Positions 23,201 through 32,989 of a stretch of 64,000 bases of DNA are shown here, in pieces; position 1 is the stretch's first letter, and each line of letters starts with the position of its first letter. The notes below the pieces were generated by a model. That model had not been told where the DNA came from. It saw only the letters and a program-made list of their open reading frames with translations, and did no database searches. The position numbers and the translations under genes were made by a program. The DNA comes from Bicyclus anynana. Lineage: Eukaryota; Arthropoda; Insecta; Lepidoptera; Nymphalidae. Location of the stretch: assembly GCF_947172395.1 (NCBI RefSeq), contig NC_069087.1, forward strand, positions 682,001-746,000, read 5' to 3'.

Positions 23201-24465
23201 TTGGGCGAACTGGAGCATATTCAGGCCTTTCGGGCCTTTCATTTTCAAACTTGATATTTTCTCGTTTGTATTTAAAATCTTGTCTATCTCCTCGGTCGAC
23301 ACTTTGGGTATCAGATGAAATCTCGTTTGCATTGTCATTTTGTTTGGCGCTTACACTGTATTTCTTATTGTTGTAACGATCTTGGCTGTTCAAAGACTTA
23401 TAAAGTAGTTTTGTTTCTACATCTTTTGCAGCGCTACTTTCTGTATTTTTCATAGCTTCGACATTTTGTTGAGACTGCAGTGATATAATTTCCGATTCTT
23501 CTTTAAAACTTTCTTCGACGCAACTTAAATCTTGGCAGTGTTTGCTGACGGTGCTGAGTTGCTGCTCTATATCTGTTATTTTGCTTTTAATGTCTGATAC
23601 GCTAATTTCGATGCTTGAAGATGTTTTGGTATCTGGTTGAGATGAAGTACCTAAATTACAAGAGAATTTGGATGAGTTTATAATTCTGCACCTACACATA
23701 AATATTGTACAAAATGGAAAATTCCTCCTCCAATGCAGGTTCGTAATGAATCCAGCGTATTGATGCATCTATGAAGTGCACGCCACTGACTACCACTTTT
23801 TCATAAATCACCATGAATTCATATCATATCATTCATTCTATATCTATACTTTGTAAGTTTATCGCGAACAGACAATATAATATGTACCTACTAGTGGACC
23901 CGGTGAAGCTTCGCTTTGACTAATGTGCATTTACTTCTTGCCTACAGAGACCCTTCCCTTTCAAGTTGATTGTATTTATTCTTGTATATCATTATTCTTT
24001 TGATTGTATTTGACGGCCTCCTCGGCGCAGTGGTATCCGCGGTGGATTTAAATAACGGAGGTTCTGGGTTCGATCCCCGGCTGGGCAGATTGAGATTTTC
24101 TTAATTGGTCCAGGTCTGGCTGGTGGGAGGCTTCGGCCGTGGCTAGTTACCACCCTACCGGCAAAGACGTACTGCCAAGCGATTTAGCGTTCCGGTACGA
24201 TGCCGTGTAGAAACCGAAAGGGGTGTGGATTTTCATCCTCCTCCTAACAAGTTAGCCCGCTTCCATCTTAGACTGCATCATTTCTTACCGTGAGATTGTA
24301 ATCAAGGGCTAAATTTTAAAGAAAAAAAAATCTGTTTGGAATGGTTAAATGGTTAAGAAATAAATAAATTGACTCACCTAATGCTCGTCTTATGAAGTTT
24401 TTGATGGCTTGAAATTTGCGCCTGGTGCGAGGAGATATGTGCCGTCGAGGAGTTCGCAGGGTCAT
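20286..24465 (-). CDS. Tandem gene A: large uncharacterised protein, 3 coding exons
   Basis: No family recognised. Exons: 24465-24378, 23650-21435 and 21065-20286. Junctions (phase 1 at a Gly codon, then phase 0) match gene B exactly; the product is about 1,027 residues. The N-terminus is basic (RRKFQAIKNFIRRALG), parallel to FKGIENFLRRV in gene B, followed by a heptad-like stretch (SDIKSKITDIEQQLSTV). Shared motifs in order: IIKKQYKP at ~277-284, FSAPVCRD at 298-305, CSCC at 322-325, LYDVVPVKE at 374-382, an amphipathic LSEIKDILKTLMLEIKKE, and ETQELIKEIYKCV. The middle is Lys/Arg/Ser-rich. The last exon starts VKRGKLSKVLNSFKLFKNKK, is longer than in B (259 against 167 residues), and repeats the EEMNET motif of exon 2. 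An upstream 5' UTR exon is likely because an acceptor-like TTTTAG precedes this ATG. Probably intracellular and largely disordered. Confidence 0.8.
24011..24330 (+). mobile_element. tRNA-derived SINE, family A, near full length
   Basis: It starts GACGGCCTCCTCGGCGCAGT with box A-like GGCGCAGTGGTA and box B GGTTCGATCCC, continues with the family body (GGAGGCTTCGGCCGTGGCTA, GATTTAGCGTTCCGGTACGA) and ends AATCAAGGGCTAAA plus an A-rich tail. It sits in gene A intron 1. Other copies: 30529, 45146, 50035, 56050 and 56285 (-). Confidence 0.85.
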
Positions 24466-24946
24466 CGCTCGACGCCGCTGCTACTGCGACTGATATGGGA
24501 ACACTCTTTGATTACCTAAAATCCATTATATTTTTTTTTTAAATATTAATTTGCATTCAATTATAGTATCTAATTCCAAACAGATTTCTCTTAGAATTAG
24601 GAAATTTTTTATTGTTTAAATTGAAATTATTCTACTTTTACGAGAATACCATGGACTTTTGAATTTTATCAATGACAATATTTTGTTATAATGATTGACA
24701 TTTAAAGATCATTCTCAATCAAGGTTAGCTACAAGTAGATTGCAATAATGAGTTTTTACAGCTTAGGTACACTCACGGACTGCAAACACACATAGATTTA
24801 CGATTTGGTACAAGAAAACACGTATAAAAATAAAAAAATAGATATAGAACGTGGCAAGTAAGTTGAACCAAAATGGCAATTGTCTGCCCAGGTACAATTA
24901 TAAACTCGAGTGTTAGACGTAAGTATCATCCTAAAGGTATGAAAAT
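24466..24946. other. Upstream region of gene A
   Basis: AT-rich sequence presumably containing the gene A promoter. It holds TCAATGACAATATTTT and GATTGACATTTAAAG near 24670-24710, similar to words near other starts here, and a third copy of the ATAGATTTACGAT motif at 24791. Confidence 0.3.
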
Positions 24947-25141
24947 CTTACTAATGTTATAAACGCGAATGTTTGTATGGATGTTTGTTACTCTTTAACG
25001 TCGTAACTATTGAACCGATTTGGCTGAAAACGAAGATAGATAATAACCTAGATTGACTCTCACTCTGGAAAAGTTCATGATTCTCGTGGATTTTGTGAAA
25101 AACATAATTCCACGCGGACGAAGTCGCGGGCGTCCGCTAGT
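24947..25141 (+). mobile_element. Helitron-like (Lep1-type) element
   Basis: It starts CTAATGTTATAAACGCGAAT, carries GTTTGTTACTCTTTAACGTC and CCGATTTGGCTGAAA, and ends ACGAAGTCGCGGGCGTCCGC plus TAGTA. The same ends recur at 46540 (-), 48985 (-), 50522 (+), 56775 (-) and 58000 (+). Confidence 0.75.
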
Positions 25142-25247
25142 ATGAAATAATTGAAAATTTCGCACGCGATTATTTTTTTGTAGTAAGATATTTTTTTAAG
25201 AACTAGGTATCGTGGAGGTTCTAATGTAGAAATGTTAGGTATAACCA

Positions 25248-25573
25248 AAAAATTTTAATAAAAAAAATTCAACCGACTTCCAACTCAAAAAATAATTTTA
25301 ACTAAAAAGCAATAAATAACATCCTACCTATGTGCTACCTTCTGATCAGTTTGAAGGCGGTGCCAAGCCAGTGATGTTTTAATTAAATACGTTTAAACTA
25401 CAAAATTTCTGTGGTTATTCCAGAAACAGCTTTAATTAAAACACGACACTGGCTTGGCACCGCCTTCAAACTGATCAGAAGGTAGCACATAGGTAGGATG
25501 TTATTTATTGCTTTTTAGTTAAAATTATTTTTTGAGTTGGAAGTCGGTTGAATTTTTTTTATTAAAATTTTTA
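25248..25573. repeat. Large inverted repeat (~125-140-bp arms)
   Basis: The left arm (25248-~25388) and right arm (~25432-25573) are reverse complements, essentially perfect over the outer 125 bases, around a ~45-base loop. Both arms hold TTCAACCGACTTCCAA or its inverse. It forms the left part of the composite element that runs to 26556. Confidence 0.9.
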
Positions 25574-25613
25574 TTTTTTTATTTTTAGTGTTAGCATACC
25601 CACTGCGTGTGTA

Positions 25614-26255
25614 CAGTCACAACCTATCTAAGTGGAAAGTTCTTATCAATACAAAATTATCAAGTCCAAACACAAGGTAGCTACTGTGAGCCGTCGAGGA
25701 GTTCTCTTCACTGTGCTTCGTCTTCATCACCAGACCCTTAATACAGTCGCAATCCATCTAGGTGGAAAGTTCTCATCAATACAAATTTATCAAGTCCAAA
25801 CACAAGGTAGCTACTGTGAGCCGTCGAGGAGTTCTCTTCATTGTGCTTCGTCTTCATCACCAGACCCTTAATACAGTCGCAATCCATCTAGGTGGAAAGT
25901 TCTCATCAATACAAATTTATCAAGTCCAAACACAAGATAGCTACTGTGAACCGTCGAGGAGTTCTCTTCACTGTCCCTCGTCTTCATCATCAGACCCTTA
26001 ATACAGTCACAATCCATCTAGGTGGAAAGTTTTCATCAATACAAATTTATCAAGTCCAAACACAAGGTAGCTACTGTGAACCGTCGAGGAGTTCTCTTCA
26101 CTGTCCCTCGTCTTCATCACCAGACCCTTAATACAGTCACAACCCATATAGGTGGAAAGTACTCATCAATACAAATTAATCAAGCCCAAACAAAAGGTGA
26201 CTGCTGTAAATCCTTGACGAGTTCCATCGTCTGTGTTTCGGCTCCATCATAAGAC
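25614..26255 (+). repeat. 130-bp minisatellite, about 4.9 units
   Basis: Units with exact 130-base spacing share GGTGGAAAGTTCTCATCAAT, CAAGTCCAAACACAAGGTAG and GCCGTCGAGGAGTTCTCTTC; 79-codon open frames in them start at 25632, 25762, 25892 and 26022. The last unit is more diverged and runs into unique element sequence. Because 130 is not a multiple of three, the open frames fall in different phases and are not one protein. Confidence 0.9.
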
Positions 26256-26556
26256 CAACTCCAAACTTTCATAAAGTTGTAGTGGTTTAAAATACCTTAT
26301 GGAAACACTAACAAACGTACTAGCCGTCTCTATAACTTTCGAAAGTTCCCCTCAATTTCTCCAGGATGTCATCATCAGATCCTGACATAAAATAAATGGG
26401 ACCACCCTGGAAGCAAACCCTACAAAACAAAAAAAGAATTTTCAAAATCGGTCTATAATTGACGGAATTATCGCTGGACATACATAAAAAAAAAAAAAAA
26501 AAAAAACATACATACAGCCGAACGTAGAACCTCCTCCTTTTTGGAAGTCGGTTAAA
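26256..26556. mobile_element. Right part of composite foldback element
   Basis: Following the minisatellite, the segment contains CCAACTCCAAACTTTCATAA, a poly-A run at 26486 and ends TTTTTGGAAGTCGGTTAAAA, the inverse of the TTCAACCGACTTCCAA left end near 25268. The whole unit is thus about 1.3 kb with ACCGACTTCC-type ends. Confidence 0.6.
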
Positions 26557-26658
26557 AAATGACACACATTTCTATAAACTTCATATCAAATGTCAGAAAC
26601 TCGAGAGACAACAAAGAAAATATATAATTTTTAGGAAATTTCGGCGTCAAAATACAAA

Positions 26659-27676
26659 ATGCTTTCCAAATTCCTCAAAAGGTTGTGCCCTTGTGCGAGG
26701 TCATGCCTTGTGCTGCACAAGTCTGTTCACCAGACCAGCTCCCGGCACAGTCAGCTGCTGCCGGCGTCTCAGTACGACGTGCCTGTGCCTCCGAACCTAC
26801 ACCTCATATACGCGTTGACGAACTACTGGGAGCTGATACCGCTGTTCGTCATCACTTGCACCAGCCTGACTTTCATGACGCTGTCAATAATGTGGGCGTG
26901 TTTCCATAAGGTATTCTTATGCCTCACTAGCGACGACCCGCGGTTTCACCCGTGTATGATGATACGGGGATAATATAGACTAAAGCCAAAGATTTTATAA
27001 TAGATATGTCACTAGCGCGTCAAAGCTGAGGCCTTAGATACCAGCAATAGGCTAAGGCCACTGAGGCGAACAAAAGCGGCTAATTGACCTCATTTCATTT
27101 AGTCGCTTAGTAAACAACGAAAGTAATTTAAACAAATAATATGATGCTGCCTAATAATGATTTTGATGCTTAAGCATGTATTTACGAGTATTATCTATTT
27201 GTTTGTTAACTTTACTTTGGTTTAATACGACTTAAACTAACTAAGGCTAGATTAATTTTTAATAAGATTTGAATGGGGTCTAACTACAACTATAACGTTT
27301 TGAGTACCTAAATCAATTATTAACTCATTAAGTAAAAAAATCCATCTTTCTTTCCTTGTCGAAGTAACTATGCAGAGTCTGTAGTTTACTTTGACAAGGT
27401 TCCATCCCAGTTATCAAGCTATAAATGTAACAAAAATTCACCTAACACCTAAAAGTCACCTACCTACCTGACCTATTCCAGGTGGACGTGGTGTTCTCTA
27501 CACACAGCCGCGACAACATCTCGCGCACGATGGACCTGCGGAACCCCTCCGTACACAAGTTAATCATCATCAACCAGCGCTACGAGCCGTGGCCCGAGAT
27601 GCAGGACGTACTCGACAAGATGCGCATGGCGGAGAAGCGTGCTCTAGTGCGCCTGCAGACTTGCAGCCATGCCTAG
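26659..27676 (+). CDS. NDUFA4/MLRQ (B12D)-like small membrane protein, 2 exons
   Basis: Exons 26659-26910 and 27482-27676, joined in phase 0 (CATAAG/GTATTC donor; TATTCCAG acceptor), give 148 residues. Residues 1-45 are a basic, Cys-containing, Arg/Ser-rich leader that could target mitochondria. Residues 55-83 (YWELIPLFVITCTSLTFMTL onward) are one membrane helix with the ELIPLF motif of the NDUFA4/MLRQ family. After it, the tail has NISRTMDLRNP and QRYEPWPEM, which resembles the W-x-x-NP...W pattern after the helix in NDUFA4. NDUFA4 is a subunit of respiratory complex IV. At 148 residues this is much longer than the usual ~80, so it is probably a diverged paralogue. Family call from the helix and short tail motifs only. 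Confidence 0.65.
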
Positions 27677-27689
27677 GCTGTGAGTCACA

Positions 27690-27935
27690 CCCGTGTAGGC
27701 TACAAGGGTCATATCTATGTAAATAGGCTAGAAGGGTCATATTTACGTTGGTTGCATAAGTACGCTACAAGAGGTTACAAGAGTCACGCCCATGTAGACT
27801 ATAGGGGTCACAGACATGTAGGTCGGCTAGAAGGGTCATACCCATTACTTACCTACTTAAGGGTTGGTTATTTAAGTACGCTACAAGAGGTTATATCCAA
27901 GGGTCACACCTTTGTTGGCTATAAAAGCCACACTC
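27690..27935 (+). repeat. Degenerate short tandem repeats in the 3' UTR
   Basis: Immediately after the stop of the NDUFA4-like gene, units of about 30-35 bases around GGCTAGAAGGGTCATA or TACAAGGGTCAC...ATGTA recur at least six times with drift. A pair of TTAAGTACGCTACAAGAGGT-like blocks sits near 27755 and 27870. Confidence 0.65.
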
Positions 27936-27949
27936 ATTGAAATCTTAGT

Positions 27950-29350
27950 AGATAAATTCAATAGAAATGGCTCGTTTGCGTGAAGTTGTCGCCGTCGTGT
28001 TCAGGATAATAAGTAGGTGTACTAAACCCCTGTAACCGATTGTATTGTAACTTTCCACTATACTGTATCTTACTTTTCGTAAATCTGAGTGTGCCAATGT
28101 ATACAAAGTATTGTATGTCTTACACTGTGTAGAGTTTCTGTTCTTAGAGTCAGGGATCGCGACACTTCGTTTGTTTGTTATGTAAGTCTGTTGAATTTTT
28201 ATTCAGATTTCTGTCACACTAAACTCTGTTCTGACCCTTCGGTCCTTCTATCAACCAGTCCAGATAAATCTTTAGTGTTGGTTCATTTTTGGCACATACA
28301 AAAAATATAAGTGCGAACCGGATCTTCGGCTTCTGAATCGAGGCAAAACTTAACAATAAAACCATTACTTAAATTTTTAGTTGGTGTGTTGCTTCGCATA
28401 ACTTCTATTTATGCTGAAAAATCCCAGTGTGGATGGACCCTTTTGTGGCACCAAGTATTTTTATATTGTTTTTTTTAGAAATTAGAATATTGTGTATGTA
28501 TACCTACTGTTTTAAATATACGTATTTTTTCATTTGCTCGTTTTTTTGCAGAATCAAAAAAAAACTTTCAAAACATATTTTTAATAAGGTAGGTTATTAG
28601 GTATCGATATATGATAATATCATTGAGCTCTTATAATAAAAGGACGCACAATTATATAGAAAATTTCACTTAAAAACTGGCCAATTTTAATTTGACAGTT
28701 TTAGAATTATTGGTAAAGAAAATTATACATAAAGGCCTTTAAATATAGTCCAATATTCAATAAAATCCCAAATTCAGAGTAAATTCAACCTTAAGGATTG
28801 AGTTTATGATTGAATTTGCAAATGCGACTACTTGAATTGAGTGACAAGTTGTGTTTGGCACTCATTGAGTGGGGACGTTTTTTGGTCGCTGATCGTGCAT
28901 CCACTTTTCAATAAAATATCGATGGATAATATTTATTATTTTTCTCTTCACATTTTAGCATTTAACTTTTGTTCCTCCAAACAGGTGGGGTTAAACTCAC
29001 AACGTGTATAGGATAGTGAGAGCCTGAGAGAGAGTCAAGTCAAGTAAAACCAACACAGATAGTTCAGAGCTGTTTTATTGTCATTCACAAGTGCATTCAC
29101 TAACTCTACAATCTATTACATGTACAGAAAGTTTCGAGAACCTTGCGCGCAATTATGATATTCATACATTGAGGTCAGTACTTTTAGTACAGGTATTTTA
29201 GTAAAATTACTAAATATTGAGAGGGTTAAAAATAATGAAAACTTCTTGTCCACCTAATCATGCTTGAAATCTACTGAACAGATATAATCTATACTACAGT
29301 TCTACTCAATGTGTCTGTTTACCAATAAACAAATGAAATTTGATGAATGA
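27950..29350. other. Intergenic, possible 3' UTR, no gene seen
   Basis: AT-rich. An AATAAA near 28353 is a candidate end for the NDUFA4-like transcript. No credible reading frame or recognised repeat. Confidence 0.35.
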
Positions 29351-29359
29351 TTGAATGAT

Positions 29360-29529
29360 TTTAAATGTTTTCATACTGTGACTATCGCGTAACCGTAAAC
29401 GCGAATTTGTAAGGAATTGAAACAGTTGTGCAGTAGTGTAAATGGCGCTGTATCAATACCTTAGAAAAGTGCATTTACGGTTACGCGATCGCCAAAGTTT
29501 GAAAACATTGAAAACTGCCACTAGGCACA
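29360..29529. mobile_element. Palindromic MITE, family D
   Basis: Reads TGTTTTCATACTGTGACTAT, CGTAACCGTAAACGCGAATT, then the inverse CATTTACGGTTACGCGATCG and GAAAACTGCCACTAGGCAC. Related to 13670 and 55469. Confidence 0.75.
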
Positions 29530-30528
29530 CTAAAGTTCAATCTACTTTGGTCACTGCGTATTATGAATACATAATATATTTACAGAATAACATGTTTGCG
29601 CGCAAGTGTAGAGCTCAATAACAACGTAAAGTATTGACTACGTGATACTACTAGTAAGCTCATACGAGTGGAATGTATCTAACAATATAACAAATAATAA
29701 CAAACATTTCATTTGCAACAAGGATCTATTTACATACATCGAACTAAGTATAATAAGTAATTGGTATGTCTTGATATTTGGAGATTACTCCATAACTTTC
29801 TTAACTGTTGTCTGCGCAACGGTCATACGAAGCAAACGCGTCAACAAACATACCATTTTTTCGAGCGCTTATTATAAAAAAAAAATCCTACGCTTAATAA
29901 TAGCGATCAAGAATCGTAGGCGCTAACATGCGACCAACGAAATAATCGTGAAGAGAAATAAACAAAATTCAACCAATGGCGGCGCAAATGGAAATACCTT
30001 TCATTGCATTGGTACGAAAGAGATGGGACTCTGACAACTCCGACGCCATTGGACAAAATTGTCTATCTTTCTTCACTGGTCGCATGCTAGCACTTATAGC
30101 ATGGAAACTTCGTTCGTAACACTCCCGATGTTGCGCGTGTAGCGATGAATGAAAAATCCACGACTGATGCACGTCACTTCCCCGCACGCACGATTTCACA
30201 CCCGCGCAGTCTTTCCGCCCGTCGCCCGCATATCATGGGATTGGGAGTGTTATCAATGAACTTGCTAGACTATAAGGGTATGCACCGTCTTTACGCAATA
30301 GTGCACACCAGCCTACATAAAACAAAGGGTCGTACAATTTGCTAGGCAAAAAATAAATTATTTTAAATTAACCTAAATATATTTATAATAATAGGTACAT
30401 TTATATTATTAAAACTAAATTTTTACTTATATACAGTATAGTTTATACAATTAATTGAGTATTCACTAAGGAGACTAAACCAAAGGCTTGTCGTTTCTGC
30501 CGACTAAAATGTATGGACTGTATTTTAG
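29530..30528. other. Unassigned region
   Basis: No gene supported. A GC-richer patch at 29980-30290 (GGCGGCGCAAATGG to GCACACCAGCC) could be part of an LTR or promoter, but no partner copy is in the window. Confidence 0.3.
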
Positions 30529-30712
30529 CTGGGTGGGAGGCTTCGGCCGTGGCTGGATACCACCCTACCGGCAAAGACGTACCGCCAAGCAATTTAGCGT
30601 TCCGGTACGATGAGGTGTAGAAACCGAAAGGGGTGTAGATTTTCATTTAGTCCGCTTCTATCTTACATTGCATCATCACTTACCATCAGGTGAAATTGCA
30701 ATCTAGGGAAAA
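30529..30712 (+). mobile_element. SINE family A, 5'-truncated
   Basis: Starts at GCTGGGTGGGAGGCTTCGGC and follows the family body through TTAGCGTTCCGGTACGATGA to ACCATCAGGTGAAATTGCAA. The tRNA-like head is missing. Confidence 0.8.
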
Positions 30713-31084
30713 TCTGAAAGTACACGGTACAAGGATTAATAGTAGTGGAGGTTTTTGGACAGAGCCGAGGAAGTACTACCACCAAGCAGCATTGTGAAGT
30801 TGCGGACTGAAGATTACCGGACTGATTACTACTACACTTAAAGTAGTGTAACTAATATTTTGTTACTAAGTGTCGTTGATACCTTGAAGTTATGGGAAAA
30901 ACTCCCGAGCAACCTGTATATACTTCTCATAAAAAATGTAATCAATCCGCCAGTACAGACTGTTTAGATTTTTTTGGTAAGAAGTATAGATAGATATTTT
31001 TTTCCAAAAAAAAAAAAACAAAAAATATTGAGAGTCAGGGATGAACGCAATACAGTAGAGTATAGTCGACGTAACGCATTTTAA

Positions 31085-31250
31085 GCTGATTTGCGCCTTT
31101 TTTAACTTCCGAATAAAAGGTGCATTGGCTAAGCTACAACCGAAGCCGTTAGAAATTATTATTAATGCCCAACTGACCCGAATCAAAATCGAACCCAGGA
31201 CCTCCCATTTATAAACTAATGGACAGTCAGATATTAAATTATTTGCCACA
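31085..31250 (-). mobile_element. Possible SINE family C relative
   Basis: On the minus strand a box B-like GGTCCTGGGTTCGATTTTGA precedes a TGGGCATTAAT stretch. It loosely resembles the copies at 44645 and 59410. Weak. Confidence 0.3.
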
Positions 31251-31439
31251 TCCAAATTCTAAGATCGATTTTCATTCTGCTATTTTTATTTGATATCTGC
31301 AAGATATACATTAGAACAGAGACTGAACTATTCGCTCATTGAGCATTTGATGTGTAGCCTCCTTCATAGATTACAATTAAATATTTACAGTTTTCAGATT
31401 ATTTTTACTTTACAAGTTTGTGCTTTGAATCACAACCAA

Positions 31440-31675
31440 ATCTATACATATAAAAATGAATTGCTGTTCAATAGTCTCGCTAAAACTCGAGAACGGCTGA
31501 ACAGATTTATCTTATCTTGGTCTTGAAATTTTCGTGAAGGTATAGGGAAGGTTTAAAAGGTGAGAAAAGGGGTAGGGTAGGGTTAGGGTAGGGGTAGAGT
31601 GGTAGAGTAGTGTAGAGTAGGGATAGGGAAGAACTGCACATAAGTCAAAGCGAAGTTTGACCGGGTCCGCTCAAT
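31440..31675 (+). mobile_element. Helitron-like element with (GGGTA)n expansion
   Basis: Begins ATCTATACATATAAAAATGA, contains CTCGAGAACGGCTGAACAGA, then GGTAGGGTTAGGGTAGGGGT repeats at 31564-31625, and ends AAAGCGAAGTTTGACCGGGT plus CCGCT. Minus-strand relatives are at 35282 and 51285, and a plus-strand relative at 43262. Confidence 0.7.
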
Positions 31676-31679
31676 CCGC

Positions 31680-32475
31680 AAATAATAATTGAATTAATTA
31701 AAAAAAAAGTTTACATCCCGGGACGCTCGACAGAAGTGATAACTTAAATCTGCTGCCGTATGCGTGAGAAAAAGGGAAGCCAGACAAGAGTGGCGTAACG
31801 CGTTACGTTACGAAGCGTCGAAGTTATCAAACCAAAAACAGTATTCGGAATCCCTACACATTATAAATGTTACATGTTTTGGATACACATCTACGTAAGG
31901 TGTTTGTCATTTTGTAAAAGTTTTTTCTTGTGTTCTTCTTGATACTGTACTACGAGTATGTATTTAAATATTACATAACATACTCTATAATAAATATTCG
32001 TATACATACATGGGACAGTAAATCAACAGAAAATAACAATAATCAACATTAAAAAAAAAACAAAAAAGGAACTAACAAATTTTCACCGTTTCTTTCTATA
32101 AAGCCGCGGTGGCAAAACGAAACACAACTTATTTGAAGGTGTTATTATTAGAGCTTAAAATTAAAATTAAAGCATAATGTTAGTGAAGTACTTTAGTTCG
32201 TAATATATTCGATATTTTAAAAAGAAAAGGTCAACGCACACTGCACTACACTAGGTTACGTACACTACACAACAGTTACAAGATGTTACAGCGATGTCAC
32301 ATCGCTCATTTCCATGGCAACTACGCTGTTAGTGACATTTTATTTGCACCCCACAGAAATAAAGTTCAAACTCTAAAAAGAACTTGTTGTAGGCGAATAT
32401 TACATCGACGAGTTTAAAATAGTCGAATCACACCCTAGGATAGGGCGAGATCCAAGTTTGCCGCTAATATTTGAT
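31680..32475. other. Unassigned region
   Basis: No coding signal. The stretch 31710-31850 is GC-richer with CGTAACGCGTTACGTTACG palindromes; its nature is unknown. Confidence 0.3.
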
Positions 32476-32981
32476 CATAGCTGGGCATTAACTCGTTAAT
32501 CCGTTTATCGTTAATTAACGAAGTTAACATTTTGATTAACGGATTAACTTTTAAGTTAACTTTGAAAAATGTTAACGGACCCGTTAACTTCCGTTAATAT
32601 GCAGAAGTCCGTTAATCGTTAATACAATGCCTAATACGCGACGCGAATTACAGGTTTAGACAAGTAAGAAATGATGAAAGATTTTATTTTAAAAGAAATC
32701 AAATTAAAATTACTTTAATTATGTTAAAATTATAGATAAAATCAACTAAAACAAATTATGGCACTTTTCCCCAGTGTTCACCCTTATTTTTCCTAATGGG
32801 GATCTCACACAATGATATAAAAATGCAATATTAACCAGTCATATTAACGGATTAACGATTAACGTTAACTTGCGTTATTTCTCCCGGAATGTAACGCTTT
32901 AACGTTTAACGAAGCTAACTTTTTTTGTAGCGGATTAACGATTAACGAAGTTAACTATTTGATTAACGGTGCCCAGCTATG
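32476..32981. mobile_element. hAT non-autonomous element, copy 2
   Basis: A 506-base copy of the element at 18610, with the same CATAGCTGGGCA ends and a perfect 8-base target duplication TATTTGAT (32468-32475 and 32982-32989). The two copies differ mainly by small indels, consistent with fairly recent insertion. Confidence 0.93.
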
Positions 32982-32989
32982 TATTTGAT

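Noticed and set aside
25632..26252. Four ~79-codon open frames with repeated protein sequence
   Set aside because: They are the same 130-base tandem unit read in successive phases. No single frame spans units and no splice or start context supports translation.
25248..26260. CRISPR-like array
   Set aside because: Eukaryotic context, 130-base units with no spacer/repeat division; it is a minisatellite in a mobile element.
31564..31625. Possible telomeric array
   Set aside because: The GGGTA-type repeats are irregular and lie between constant Helitron flanks, so they are an element feature. The true (TTAGG)4 is at 15371.
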